This document shows, in pieces, positions 1 to 8,763 of a stretch of 64,000 bases of DNA. The stretch is from positions 1,054,001 through 1,118,000 of the forward strand of contig CAWKDV010000002.1 of assembly GCA_963848495.1 (NCBI GenBank). The letters run 5' to 3'. The notes below the pieces were generated by a model. It saw nothing but the letters and a program-made list of their open reading frames with translations. It was not told where the DNA came from and made no database searches. Source of the DNA: JAICJR01 sp963848495. GTDB lineage: Bacteria > Actinomycetota > Thermoleophilia > Solirubrobacterales > Thermoleophilaceae. Position numbers and translations under genes: made by a program. Within the stretch, counting starts at the first letter, position 1; every line of letters starts with the position of its first letter.

Positions 1-1
1 C

Positions 2-997
2 GAGCGCGCGATCGCCGAGCGCGGCCTGCCCACCTACGTCGCCGGCGGGCGCGGCTACTGGAGCCAGCAGCAGGTGGGCGACCTGCGCGCCTACCTGGCG
101 GCGCTCGCCAACCCGCGCGACGAGCTGGCGCTCTACTCGCTGCTCGCCTCGCCGCTCGTCGGGGCGTCCCTCGACGCGCTGGCCACGATCGGGCTGCGCG
201 CGAAGGACAGCGGCCGGGACGTCTGGTGGACGCTCGAGGAGGGAGTCGCCGAGGAGCTGCCGGAGGCCGACCGCTCGCGCGTGAGCGCCTTCGTCGAGCG
301 CTTCCGGGCCGAGCGCGAGGCCGCGCCGCGGCTCTCGCTCGAGAGCGTGATCGACCTGGCGGTGACCGGCTCGGGCTACGACCGGCGCGTGCTGCGCATG
401 CCGGGTGGCGAGCGGCGCATGGCCAACGTCCGCAAGCTGATGCGGCTCGCGCGCGAGTACGAGGCCGAGGAGGGCCGCGAGCTGCGCGGCTTCATCGACT
501 TCGTCGCCGAGCAGGACCTGCTGCGCGCCCGCGAGGGCGAGGCGCCGCTCGAGACCGAGGGCATCGACGCGGTGCGGCTGATGACGATCCACGCCGCCAA
601 GGGGCTCGAGTTCCCCGTGGTGTGCGTCGCCGACCTCGGCCGCGCCGGGCGCGACGACAAGGACGCGCTGAGGATCACCGACGACGGCCGCGTGGGCCTC
701 AGCGTCGCCTCGATCGGGGGTGGGTCGACGGCCGGCATGGCGCTCGAGGAGATCAAGGAGGAGCAGGCACGGCTGGCGGACGAGGAGGAGCGGCGCGTCT
801 TCTACGTGGCGATGACCCGCGCCCGCGAGCACCTGGTGCTGAGCGGGGCCACCCAGCTGGCCAAGTGGCCCGAGCCGCGCCGGCTCGGCTCGCCGATCGA
901 CTGGATCTGGCGGGCGGTGGCTCCGGGTCTGCGCGAGCTGGAGACGTCGCGCGCAGTCGGCCGGCGGCGTGCGCTCCGTGGTCTGCTCGGCCGCTGA
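2..997 (+). CDS. UvrD/AddA-type helicase, C-terminal part (5' truncated by window edge)
   Basis: The reading frame is open from the first bases, so the N-terminal ATPase lies outside the window. What remains is the C-terminal half of a superfamily 1A helicase of the UvrD/RecB/AddA group. Motif V is seen as LMTIHAAKGLEF (near 578-613) and motif VI as VFYVAMTRARE (near 799-831). Such helicases unwind DNA ends for recombinational repair. The frame stops 29 bp inside the next coding segment, whose nuclease domain normally belongs to the same polypeptide. One surplus base in the C/G run near 960-965 would restore one continuous AddA-like protein. Helicase identity is sure; whether it is one gene or two is not. 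Confidence 0.85.
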   Translation, partial: ERAIAERGLPTYVAGGRGYWSQQQVGDLRAYLAALANPRDELALYSLLASPLVGASLDALATIGLRAKDSGRDVWWTLEEGVAEELPEADRSRVSAFVERFRAEREAAPRLSLESVIDLAVTGSGYDRRVLRMPGGERRMANVRKLMRLAREYEAEEGRELRGFIDFVAEQDLLRAREGEAPLETEGIDAVRLMTIHAAKGLEFPVVCVADLGRAGRDDKDALRITDDGRVGLSVASIGGGSTAGMALEEIKEEQARLADEEERRVFYVAMTRAREHLVLSGATQLAKWPEPRRLGSPIDWIWRAVAPGLRELETSRAVGRRRALRGLLGR

Positions 998-1943
998 GCT
1001 CGAACAGGCGCTGCCGCGCTCGGCCTGGGCCGCCCCGACGGCCTCGTCAGGGAACGGCACGGGCTCAGGCTCGGTCCAGCAGCCTTTGCTCGCGGCGGTG
1101 GAGGCCGCCGGCGCGCCGCCGGTCGGGCGGCTCAGCTACTCGAGCCTCGAGAGCTACCGCCGCTGTGGCTATCGCTTCTACCTGGAGCGGGTCGCGCGGC
1201 TGGGACGCGGGCTGGCGCGGCTGGCCGACGCCGCGGGCGAGCCGGTTCCGGAGGGCCTCGGCGCGCTGCTCCGGGGCACCGTGGTGCACCAGCTGCTCGA
1301 GCAGCTCGACCTGCGGCGGCCGGTGCCGCCGTCCGCGGAGCAGGTCACCGAGTTACTGGAATCTCACGGAACCTCTTTCGATGAGCTCGACGTCAAGGAC
1401 ATCCAGCGGCTTATCGAGAACTTCCTGCGCTCTGCGCTCTGCGCTCGGCTCGCCACCGCCGACGTCCGTTCCGAACTTCCGTTTGCGTTCACGTTGCGCC
1501 CGCACGGAGCATCGGGCGCGAGCCTGCTCGTCAACGGGGTGGTCGACGTGCTCGCGCGAGGGAGGGGGAGCGAATCCGTGCTCGTCGTGGATTACAAGAG
1601 TGACCCTGTCAAGGGGCTCGACCTGGCGGCGACATGCGACGAGAAGTACGGCACCCAGAGGCTCATCTACGCGCTGGCGGCGCTGCGCTCGGGCGCGCCG
1701 TCGGCGGAGGTCGTGCACCTGTTCCTGGAGCGGCCGGACGAGCCGGTCGCCGTGTCCTTCGGCGCGGCCGACCTGCCGCGGCTCGAACGGGAGCTGCTGC
1801 AGCTCGCGGCCGGCGTGATCGAGGGCCGCTTCGAGCCGAGCGAGCTGCCGCACCGCGAGCTGTGCGCCACCTGCCCGGGCCGCGCCGCGCTCTGCCGCTG
1901 GGACGACAGCCAGACGCTGCGCGAGCGCCCCGCCGCCGCCTGA
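969..1943 (+). CDS. PD-(D/E)XK nuclease module with Fe-S cysteines (probable frameshifted continuation of the helicase)
   Basis: 324 residues from a GTG. The RecB/Cas4-type nuclease core shows RGTVVHQLLEQ (near residue 100), GVVDVLARG and VVDYKSD (about 206-212), the expected acidic and lysine residues. Cys66 in YRRCGYRFY together with Cys299, Cys302 and Cys309 matches the four-cysteine iron-sulfur staple of AddB/Cas4-like nucleases. The usual architecture is helicase plus nuclease in one chain, so this is probably the C-terminal domain of the upstream helicase, separated by a +1 frame change. It sits 34 bp before xseA, giving a DNA-end-processing cluster. A separately translated nuclease is possible, but no good ribosome site precedes the GTG. 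Confidence 0.8.
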   Translation: MRSVVCSAAELEQALPRSAWAAPTASSGNGTGSGSVQQPLLAAVEAAGAPPVGRLSYSSLESYRRCGYRFYLERVARLGRGLARLADAAGEPVPEGLGALLRGTVVHQLLEQLDLRRPVPPSAEQVTELLESHGTSFDELDVKDIQRLIENFLRSALCARLATADVRSELPFAFTLRPHGASGASLLVNGVVDVLARGRGSESVLVVDYKSDPVKGLDLAATCDEKYGTQRLIYALAALRSGAPSAEVVHLFLERPDEPVAVSFGAADLPRLERELLQLAAGVIEGRFEPSELPHRELCATCPGRAALCRWDDSQTLRERPAAA

Positions 1944-1977
1944 GCCGTCCGGAACCGAACCTACGCTGATCTGTCCG

Positions 1978-3378
1978 GTGGAGCTCGCTTCACAGACAGC
2001 CGCCATCAGCGTCGCCGAGTACTCGGCGCGGATCGGGCACGCGCTCCGCCAGGTCGGCGCGGCCGTGATCGAGGGCGAGGTGCAGAAGCCCAAGGTCAGC
2101 CCGCGCGGCATGCTCTGGTTCGACCTCACAGACGGCGAGGCCGGCCTCAGCTGCAAGGTCTTCTCCCGCCAGGCCGCGCGGCTCTCGCATATGCCGCGGC
2201 ACGGCGACCTGGTGGAGGTGATGGTCGACCGGCCGGACCTGTGGGCGGAGAAGGGCAAGCTCGACCTGATCGTGTCCGACGTACGGCTCACGGGCGAGGG
2301 CGAGCTGCTGCGCCGGCGCGAGGCGCTGCTCGCCAAGCTGCGCGACGAGGGCCTCTGCGACGACTCGCGCCGCAAGCCGCTGCCCGGCATCCCGCGCGCG
2401 GTGGGCGTCATCGCCGGACGCGGCTCGGACGGCATGAGCGACGTGATCCAGGCGCTGTGCGACCGCTTCCCGCCCGTCCACGTCGTTACCTGCGGCGCCA
2501 CCGTCCAGGGGCGCGCCGCGCCACGCGACCTGATCGACGCCCTGGCGTGGCTGCAGGAGCACCCCCTCGTCGACGTCATCGTGCTCGCGCGCGGAGGAGG
2601 CTCCGTTCAGGACCTCGTGGCCTTCGACGACGAGCGCCTCTGCCGTGCGATCTTCGCCTGCACCAAGCCGGTCATCGCCGCCATCGGCCACACCGACAAC
2701 GTTCCCGTCTGCAACCACGTCACCTGGGCGGCCTACACGCCCTCGCGGTCGGCGGAGCTGGCGGTGCCCTCGGCGACGGATCTGCTCTCCGCCATCCGTG
2801 GTTGGTGCGCTGCGCTCGTTCCGGACTTCGCTGCGCTTGCGTCGCGCGTCGCGCAAACAGAGTCAGTAATGGAGTCGGCCCTGCACCGCATTCCAAGCAG
2901 TGACCATGTTCGTCTGACGGGCGCCGCGCTGGATGCCCGGGCGGAGTCCTTCTTCCGCGCGCTGGCCGACGGGCTGCGCGCGTCGCAGCTTCGGCTCGAG
3001 CGCGGTGCGGAGGCGCTCGCCCGCGTCGGCTCGGAGATCGCGGAGCGGGACCGGCGGCTCGACGTCGGCATGCGCCGCCAGCTCGCCGACCATGAGCGCG
3101 ACTACGGCCACGCGCTCACTCGTCTGGTGCGCGAGGCGGGCTCAGGCGCGCGCCGCCGGCTCGGCGACGCGATCCGCGGCGTGGAGCACCTCGTCGCCCT
3201 CGTCGACGCGCACGACTTCCGCCGCCGCGGCTGGGTGCTCGCGGCCGACGAGCAGGGCCAGGCGCTCTCGTCGGTCGAGCGCCTGCGGACCGGCGCGCGG
3301 GTGCGGCTCAACTTCGGCGACGGCCAGGCGGCCGCCGCAATCCAGCAGGTTTCGAAGCACGGAAAGGAAGCGGGATGA
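1978..3378 (+). CDS. xseA: Exodeoxyribonuclease VII large subunit
   Basis: 466 residues, normal length for XseA. An N-terminal OB-fold (about residues 8-105) binds single-stranded DNA. The catalytic Exonuc_VII_L domain follows, with GVIAGRGSDGMSDV and DVIVLARGGGS motifs near residues 142 and 200. A helical C-terminal region forms the stalk that holds the small subunit. With XseB it degrades single-stranded DNA from both ends to short oligonucleotides in the cytoplasm. A GTG start is chosen because the OB-fold begins soon after it. The stop overlaps the xseB start by 4 bp (ATGA), implying translational coupling. Confidence 0.97.
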   Translation: MELASQTAAISVAEYSARIGHALRQVGAAVIEGEVQKPKVSPRGMLWFDLTDGEAGLSCKVFSRQAARLSHMPRHGDLVEVMVDRPDLWAEKGKLDLIVSDVRLTGEGELLRRREALLAKLRDEGLCDDSRRKPLPGIPRAVGVIAGRGSDGMSDVIQALCDRFPPVHVVTCGATVQGRAAPRDLIDALAWLQEHPLVDVIVLARGGGSVQDLVAFDDERLCRAIFACTKPVIAAIGHTDNVPVCNHVTWAAYTPSRSAELAVPSATDLLSAIRGWCAALVPDFAALASRVAQTESVMESALHRIPSSDHVRLTGAALDARAESFFRALADGLRASQLRLERGAEALARVGSEIAERDRRLDVGMRRQLADHERDYGHALTRLVREAGSGARRRLGDAIRGVEHLVALVDAHDFRRRGWVLAADEQGQALSSVERLRTGARVRLNFGDGQAAAAIQQVSKHGKEAG

Positions 3379-3677
3379 GCGAAGCAAGCCACGTCACCTT
3401 CGAGAAGGGCTACCGGCGCCTTCAGGAGATCTCAGAGCGGGTCAACTCCGAGGAGGTGCCGGTGCACGAGATGTGCGATCTGTTCGCCGAGGGCAAGGGC
3501 CTGGCGCTCGCGCTGGGCGGCTATCTGGACCAGCAGAAGGCGCGTGTCGAGGCGATCGAGCGGGGCGAGGGGATCAAGGCGTTCCGCGTCGTTCCGCCTG
3601 GTGAGGAGGGCGCCCGGGAAGCCGCTCCGGAAGCGGGTTCGGAGGCCGCTCCCGCCACCGAAGAGCTGCCTTTCTGA
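3375..3677 (+). CDS. xseB: Exodeoxyribonuclease VII small subunit
   Basis: 100 residues. The first 65 form the XseB helical hairpin (FEKGYRRLQEISERVNSEEV, then GKGLALALGGYLDQQKARVEAI), which wraps the coiled stalk of XseA. The tail after residue 75 is acidic, Ala/Pro-rich and probably disordered. It is coupled to xseA through an ATGA overlap. XseB is not catalytic itself but is needed for exonuclease VII assembly and activity. Length and position are ordinary for the family. Confidence 0.95.
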   Translation: MSEASHVTFEKGYRRLQEISERVNSEEVPVHEMCDLFAEGKGLALALGGYLDQQKARVEAIERGEGIKAFRVVPPGEEGAREAAPEAGSEAAPATEELPF

Positions 3678-3754
3678 CCGCGACGTTTTTCCGTCGGCCC
3701 TCCGCCCTACCTTGATGTCAGTCCTGCACCGCGATCAAGGGAGTTCGGACGGGC

Positions 3755-4210
3755 ATGCCCCTGTGCTTCATAGAGCCTCAGGAAGCGATTCGAGTCGTGG
3801 CCGAGTCGGTCGGCCGCGAGGCCCGTCGGCAGCTGCTCGGCGAGGTCGTTCGCGCGTGGGTCGACGAGATCCCGGAAGACGAGCTCGAGTCGCACTACGT
3901 AAAGGCCGTCCAGGACCTGGACGACGAGGACCTCTCGATGCTCGCGGCCTGGCACGCGTCGCTCGACGTCGGCCAGCCGATCGCCAATAAGGAGTTCCTC
4001 GTCGGCGCCTTCCGCAACCTGGGCGAGCACCGCCGCGAAGCCCTGCGCATCGCCGCCGGCTTCCGCGGCGACGAGGCCTTCGAAGCCGGCGCCAGCGAAG
4101 AGCACGCCCTCGAAGCAGTGCTCCCCTGGCTGTCCCAGGACCGCGCGCTTGAGCTGGCAGCCGAGGCTCTCGAGCTCTACTGCTGGGACCGCCTGGGCAG
4201 CGACAACTGA
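3755..4210 (+). CDS. Hypothetical acidic helical protein
   Basis: 151 residues with no family I can name. The protein is acidic and mostly helical, with no signal peptide or membrane segment. It opens MPLCFIEPQEAIRVVAESVG and ends in a helix-rich stretch that includes a WLSQDRALELAAEALELY segment. One cysteine lies near the N-terminus (Cys4) and one near the C-terminus. The gene stands alone, 77 bp after xseB and just before a decayed AbiEi-type gene. A cytoplasmic role is likely, but nothing in the sequence assigns a function. Codon use matches the neighbours, which supports a real gene. Confidence 0.55.
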   Translation: MPLCFIEPQEAIRVVAESVGREARRQLLGEVVRAWVDEIPEDELESHYVKAVQDLDDEDLSMLAAWHASLDVGQPIANKEFLVGAFRNLGEHRREALRIAAGFRGDEAFEAGASEEHALEAVLPWLSQDRALELAAEALELYCWDRLGSDN

Positions 4211-4240
4211 CGCGGTAGGGGGACGCCAGGGCTGAATGCG

Positions 4241-5065
4241 TGGGCCCTTTCGCGCGCGCAGCAGTACGTGATCACGCGCGATCAGCTGCTCGATCTCGAT
4301 TTCACTCGCGGTGCCATCTACCACCGGATCGAGCGCGGTCGGCTCCATCCGACCCCCTGGCGCGGCATATATGCGGTGGGGCGGCCCCAGCTCTCGAAGG
4401 AGGGGTTGTTCATGGCTGCGGTTCTCGCCTGCGGTGAGGAAGCGATCCTCAGCCATCCCAGCGCGGCCGATCTCTGGGGCTACCGGTCGCAACGGCGAGG
4501 GCGGATCGAGATCTCGGCGCCGACCCACGGGCTCGACGGGATCCGCGCTCACCGAAGCAGCTGTGCGACGAAGACATCACCGAGCACAAGGGCATCCCCA
4601 TCACAACTCCCGCCTGCACCCTGATCGACATGGCCGCGCGGCTCAGGCCGAGCCAAACCGAGCGCTGCGTCAACGAGGCCGACAAGCTCGACCACATCGA
4701 CCCGGAAGCTCTGCGCGAGGCGCTGGACAACACGCCGCCGCGGCCCGGGACGGGTCCGCTCAAGCGCGTCCTCGACATCCGCACGGCTGCCGCTCACGCG
4801 CGAGTGGGTCAACGGGTTCAAGGTCGACTTCTACTGTCCGGAGCTCGGGCTGCTCGTCGAAACCGACGGTCTGCGCTACCACCGCACGCCGGCCGAGCAG
4901 GCGCGGGATCGCCTGCGCGACCAGGTCCACACTGCGGCCGGGCTCACGTGCCTGCGCTTCACCCGCGCGCAGGTCCGCTACGACCCTCGGCACGTGGAGA
5001 CGACCCTGGCGGCGGTCGCGCGCCGTCTTATACTGAGCCGCCCCTGTGACCGCCTCGCTTCCTGA
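4241..5065 (+). pseudogene. AbiEi-antitoxin-like / DUF559 protein, decayed
   Basis: The intact family has an N-terminal winged-helix AbiEi-type domain and a C-terminal DUF559 (Vsr-like endonuclease fold) domain. Here the N-terminus (VITRDQLLDLDFTRGAIYHR, then GRLHPTPWRGIYAVGRPQL) reads in one frame to about 4553. A one-base loss then moves it to a second frame (QLCDEDITEHKGIPITTPA to about 4790). Roughly 20-25 residues are missing, and the DUF559 part (LPLTREWVNGFKVDFY, then LLVETDGLRYHRTPAEQARD) resumes in the first frame to a stop at 5065. Both a frameshift and an internal deletion argue for true decay rather than one sequencing error. The end overlaps the next gene by 20 bp. Confidence 0.75.
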
Positions 5066-6008
5066 AGCCGCCCAGGCGGTCTTCGACCGCTTCATCACCA
5101 CCGAGTACACGACGATCGACCGCACGGATCGGCCGATCACGTGGCCCGTCACGCCCTACTACGAGCTGGGCGGCGCCTGCATCGACATCACTACGGGCAT
5201 CGGCTACCCGAAGAAGGCGAACGACGCGCGCGAGAACCCGAAGGTCGCGCTGCTGTTCTCCGATCCCACCGGCTGCGGCCTCACGGACCCGCCGACGGTG
5301 CTCGTGCAGGGCACCGCGGCGGTAGACGACGAGGACCTCGAGGCGAATCGCAAGCGCTACGAGCGCGAGATCGTCGAGAAGCTCCCCGCGACGAAGGAGC
5401 TGGAACCGCCCGAGTTCCTCAAGAAGAGGCTCGGCTTCTACTACCTGCGCATCTACGTTCACGTGCGGCCGGAGCGCGTCTACATCTGGGAGAACGGCGA
5501 CCTCTCAAGCGAGCCGCAGCTGTTCGACTCGCACATGGAGGAGGTGCGCTCGGGCCACGACGAGGAGCCCGAGTCCCCGCCGCCGGCGCCGGAGGGCGGC
5601 TCGACCATCTGGGACGAGCGCCTCGACGAGCTTGGCCGCCGCCACAAGAGCGCGGTCGTCTCGGTGGTGGCGCCCGACGGCTTCCCGTTCGCCGTGCGAG
5701 TGCCGGTTCGCGTGGACCGCGGCGCCGGGCTGATCTGGATCGACTCGGAACCTGTGGGGGTGCCGTTCGACGCCGGCCGCGCCTGCCTCACGGCGCACGA
5801 GCACAACGAGCGCTTCACCTGGCAGCGGAACTTCCAGGTGCGCGGCGACCTGACCCAGGAGGCCGAGGGCTGGGCGATCCGCCCGCACAAGCTGGTGGGC
5901 GGCTTCGAGCTGCCGCCGGGACAGGTCGCCAAGCTGCGCGCCAACTTCTCCAAGGCCCGGAGATTCCGCCGAACGGCCAAGCAGGAGCTCGCAAAACGGG
6001 GCCGCTGA
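5046..6008 (+). CDS. Pyridoxamine 5'-phosphate oxidase-family flavin/F420-binding protein, two-domain
   Basis: 320 residues from a GTG. The first half is a split-barrel PPOX fold: FDRFITTEYTTIDRTDRPIT (near residue 14) is the usual N-terminal strand pair, and DARENPKVALLFSDPTG (about residues 57-73) the dimer-facing strand. From about residue 185 a second, more divergent barrel-like segment begins (LDELGRRHKSAVVSVVAPDG), so the gene looks like a fused tandem. Family members bind FMN or F420 and reduce or sequester diverse substrates; the substrate here cannot be told. The start lies inside the remains of the upstream pseudogene, which suggests that gene's decay did not disturb this one. Confidence 0.7.
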   Translation: MTASLPEAAQAVFDRFITTEYTTIDRTDRPITWPVTPYYELGGACIDITTGIGYPKKANDARENPKVALLFSDPTGCGLTDPPTVLVQGTAAVDDEDLEANRKRYEREIVEKLPATKELEPPEFLKKRLGFYYLRIYVHVRPERVYIWENGDLSSEPQLFDSHMEEVRSGHDEEPESPPPAPEGGSTIWDERLDELGRRHKSAVVSVVAPDGFPFAVRVPVRVDRGAGLIWIDSEPVGVPFDAGRACLTAHEHNERFTWQRNFQVRGDLTQEAEGWAIRPHKLVGGFELPPGQVAKLRANFSKARRFRRTAKQELAKRGR

Positions 6009-6035
6009 CTACCTTTTTTCGCTACGAGCGGAATG

Positions 6036-6053
6036 AAGTGCGAATTCGCACTT
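6036..6053. promoter_or_regulatory. Perfect 18-bp palindrome (likely operator)
   Basis: AAGTGCGAATTCGCACTT is a perfect inverted repeat. Its right end runs into TTGACG (6052-6057), a good -35 hexamer. It lies between the PPOX gene (ends 6008) and the monooxygenase (starts 6216). There is no T-tract after it, and 18 bp without a loop is typical of a dimeric repressor site rather than a terminator. The regulator is unknown. Confidence 0.5.
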
Positions 6054-6079
6054 GACGCGGAAGCAGTCGTAGGCATAGG

Positions 6080-6223
6080 GTGACCAACAGAGACGCGGAC
6101 GACTTCGCAAAGAGCGAGGCCATGAGATGGAAGGCCCGCCGCGCAAGCCGCCAGGAGCTTCGGCAAACGGTGGCGCGCTTCTCAAGCGAACCGGCCGCGT
6201 CTCATTTTTATTCCGGTGACTGA
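6080..6223 (+). CDS. Possible 47-residue small protein (uncertain)
   Basis: A GTG-started frame follows the palindrome/-35 sequence and ends in a TGA that overlaps the monooxygenase start by 8 bp. The product would begin MTNRDADDFAKSEAMRWKAR; it is basic in the middle and has no hydrophobic segment. An internal ATG at 6122 has a GCGAGG sequence just before it. The close overlap with the following GTG would allow coupling. Nothing else supports it, and it may be only the leader of the monooxygenase mRNA. Confidence 0.25.
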   Translation: MTNRDADDFAKSEAMRWKARRASRQELRQTVARFSSEPAASHFYSGD

Positions 6224-7433
6224 CTGCGTCGTCGTCGGTGCCGGCCAGGCCGGTCTTGCCGCGAGCCACGAGCTCACGGCGGCAGGCGTGGAGCACGTGG
6301 TGCTGGAACGCGGCAGGGTCGGCGAGACCTGGCGCGGCCGCTGGGACAGCTTCTGCCTCGTCACGCCGAACTGGAGCGTCCGCCTGCCCGGCGGCGAGTA
6401 CGACGGCGACGATCCGCACGGCTACATGCCGCGCGACGAGATCGTCGACCACCTCGACCGCTACGCCGGCAGTTTCGAAGCCCCGGTGCGGGAGGGGGTG
6501 GAGGTCACCCGTCTGAAGCCTGAACCGGGTGGTGGCGGCTTCCGCCTCGAGACCTCCGCGGGCGGGCTCCAGGCGAAGCAGGTGGTGCTCGCGACCGGCG
6601 CGTACCAGCGCCCGCACCGCCCGCCCGGCGCCGCAACCCTGCCGCCGAACCTCGCCCAGCTCGACCTGCCGAACTACCGCAACCCAGGCCGGCTCCCGGC
6701 CGGCGCCGTGCTGATCGTCGGCAGCGGCCAGTCGGGCTGCCAGCTCGCCGAGGAGCTCCACGAGGCGGGCCGCGAGGTGCACCTGGCGTGCGGACGGGCG
6801 CCCTGGACCACGCGCCGCATCGGGGAGCACGACTTCGTCTGGTGGGCGCTCCACACGGGCTATCTCGACGACACAACCGGGGTGCTCTCGTCCCCCGCCG
6901 ACCGCCTCTTCGCCAACGTGCTGGCCAGCGGCCACGGTGGCGGCCACGATCTCCACTTCCGCACCCTCCAAGCGATGGGCGTGACGCTGCACGGCCGCTT
7001 CCTCGGCGCCGAGCACGGCCGCGCCCGCTTCGCGGACGACCTCGCCGACAGCGTCGCCTGGGGCGACGGCCGGCGAGCGCTGTTCCTCGAGCGCTTCGAG
7101 CGCTGGGCGAAGGACACCGGCGAGCCATGGCCCGGCAGCGAGCCGCCGCCGCCGTTCGAACCCGGCGCGCCAGCCGACCTCGACCCGGGCCGGCTCGGCG
7201 CCGTGATCTTCACCGGCGGCTTCCGGCCGGACTACGCGCGCTGGGTCGACATCCCGGGCGCGTTCGACGAGCTCGGCTTCCCGCTCCACGAGAGCTGCCA
7301 GAGCAGCGCCGCGAAGGGCCTCCACTTCGTCGGCGTCCATTTCCTGCGCAAGCGCAAGTCGTCGCTGTTCGTCGGCGTGGGGGAGGACGCGGCGCTGGTG
7401 GCGGCGGCTGTGGCGAGCGCCGAAGGGCGCTAG
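6216..7433 (+). CDS. Flavin-containing monooxygenase (NAD(P)-binding, CzcO-like)
   Basis: 405 residues from a GTG. The N-terminal FAD Rossmann motif is VVGAGQAGLAASHEL (about residues 5-19). The stretch ERGRVGETWRGRWDSF carries the GxxWR-type sequence typical of Baeyer-Villiger/FMO-like enzymes. A second dinucleotide motif, IVGSGQSGCQLAEEL (about 166-180), would hold NADPH. These enzymes insert one oxygen atom into ketones, amines or sulfur compounds; the substrate is not evident. The protein lacks membrane segments and is cytoplasmic. Its stop overlaps the stop of the convergent HAD gene by 4 bp. Confidence 0.85.
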   Translation: MTDCVVVGAGQAGLAASHELTAAGVEHVVLERGRVGETWRGRWDSFCLVTPNWSVRLPGGEYDGDDPHGYMPRDEIVDHLDRYAGSFEAPVREGVEVTRLKPEPGGGGFRLETSAGGLQAKQVVLATGAYQRPHRPPGAATLPPNLAQLDLPNYRNPGRLPAGAVLIVGSGQSGCQLAEELHEAGREVHLACGRAPWTTRRIGEHDFVWWALHTGYLDDTTGVLSSPADRLFANVLASGHGGGHDLHFRTLQAMGVTLHGRFLGAEHGRARFADDLADSVAWGDGRRALFLERFERWAKDTGEPWPGSEPPPPFEPGAPADLDPGRLGAVIFTGGFRPDYARWVDIPGAFDELGFPLHESCQSSAAKGLHFVGVHFLRKRKSSLFVGVGEDAALVAAAVASAEGR

Positions 7434-8059
7434 GCGGCGCCGAGCGCCGCGTCGATCTCCGCCAGGGCCTGCTCGCTGTCGCGGTAGTGCACCGCGGTCA
7501 TGCCGAGCGATTCGGCGGTGTGGCAGTTCACGTCGGTGTCGTCGATGAAGAGGCAGTCGGCGGCCACGACGCCGCCGCCCAGCCGGTCGAGCGTGAGCTC
7601 GTAGATCTGGGGGTCGGGCTTGCGCATGCCGACGAACGCCGAGTCCACCACCAGCTCGAAGATCTCGTCGATCTCCGGTAGCTTGGCCCGCCAGAGCGGC
7701 TCCCACTCGCGCACGTTGTTCGTGAGCATCGCCATGCGCAGGCCGCGGTCGCGCAGTGAGCGCATGCAGTCGATCATCGGCTCGTTGCGATGCAGGTGCT
7801 CGAAGTACTTGTCGCTGAAGCCGTCCAGCTTCTTGCCGCCGAGCGCCTGCTCGATGCTGCCGAGGAAGTCGGCCTCGCTGATCTGCCCGCGCTCGAGCTC
7901 GTAGAGCGGGTGCGCGCCGCCCGCCTCCTCGGTGACCTTGGCCATCGCCATGCCGAGCTCCGTGAGTGAGACGCCCGAGTGCTCCTGGTAGGCGAGGAAG
8001 GAGCGGACGAGCGGCGTGGTGAGGACGCCGCCGAAGTCGCAGATCACCGCCTTGATCAA
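7430..8059 (-). CDS. HAD-superfamily hydrolase
   Basis: 209 residues. HAD motif I is DFGGVL at residues 8-13, with the nucleophilic aspartate; motif II is MLTNN; motif III is MRKPDPQIY; motif IV is FIDDTDVN. The cap is helical (subfamily IA), so a small phosphorylated metabolite is the likely substrate. A TTG start at 8059 is chosen because it places the DxxG strand at the normal distance from the N-terminus and overlaps the upstream stop as TTGA. The gene is the last of a three-gene minus-strand operon with the unknown protein and FxsA. Confidence 0.85.
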   Translation of the reverse strand: MIKAVICDFGGVLTTPLVRSFLAYQEHSGVSLTELGMAMAKVTEEAGGAHPLYELERGQISEADFLGSIEQALGGKKLDGFSDKYFEHLHRNEPMIDCMRSLRDRGLRMAMLTNNVREWEPLWRAKLPEIDEIFELVVDSAFVGMRKPDPQIYELTLDRLGGGVVAADCLFIDDTDVNCHTAESLGMTAVHYRDSEQALAEIDAALGAA

Positions 8060-8763
8060 GCGGCCTCCGGCGGCTCGTCGCGCACCGTCAGCTCGTAGGC
8101 GCCCGCTCCACTGCGCCCCTCCATCTGCCAGGAGAAGACGGCGGCGTTCACGCGCAGCCCGTTGAGCGCCAGTGTGGTGCCCGCCACCGCCGTGCCCGAC
8201 GCCCGCCGCGGGAAGTCCTCGCCCGGGAGCCACAGCTCGAGGCCCGCGTTGCGTTGCCTGCCGTCGCCGTCGTAGACCGTGCTGATGCGAGCGTCCTCCA
8301 CCTGCTTGGCCTCGCCCCCGGAGAGCACCCACGCCACGACCTGCTCATCGCCGTGCCCGCGCGCGCCGCGCGGCCGCCGCGCGATCGCCAGCACGGCGTG
8401 CTCGCCGTCGAACAGGGCCGACAGCGCGCGCAGCGCGTCGAGGTCGTCCCACGCCGGGGCGGTCACGGTCTCGACGATCGTGCCGAGGCAGTCCAGCACC
8501 GTTTCGCCGACATTGCCGGAGACGCGGCAGACGCGCGCGTTCGCGCCGCCCAGGTCGAGCGACTCGGACAGCGGCTCGAAGCGCAGGTCGAAGCGGTTGC
8601 CGAGCACCGCGCGGTAGCCGTCGCCGTCGCGCGACACGCTGGAGCCCTCCGGCAGCGCCTGCGGGCGGCCGTGCTCGAACAGCAGGGTGACCCCGGCGCG
8701 CACGCTGCCGTGGACCCCTTGGGCGGGGTCGAAGAAAGACAGCGCAACCGCGGGTTCGCTCAC
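8056..8763 (-). CDS. Hypothetical beta-rich protein of an FxsA-HAD operon
   Basis: 235 residues from a GTG that overlaps the fxsA stop by 4 bp (GTGA). I do not recognise the family. The sequence is rich in short strands and Gly/Ala turns, with tryptophans at WDDLDALRAL and FSWQMEGRSG, and resembles two repeated sandwich sheets rather than an enzyme with a catalytic motif. There is no signal peptide. It is coupled at both ends to fxsA and the HAD gene, so all three are probably co-expressed. A lipid- or lipocalin-like binding role is only a guess from the shape. Confidence 0.65.
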   Translation of the reverse strand: MSEPAVALSFFDPAQGVHGSVRAGVTLLFEHGRPQALPEGSSVSRDGDGYRAVLGNRFDLRFEPLSESLDLGGANARVCRVSGNVGETVLDCLGTIVETVTAPAWDDLDALRALSALFDGEHAVLAIARRPRGARGHGDEQVVAWVLSGGEAKQVEDARISTVYDGDGRQRNAGLELWLPGEDFPRRASGTAVAGTTLALNGLRVNAAVFSWQMEGRSGAGAYELTVRDEPPEAA

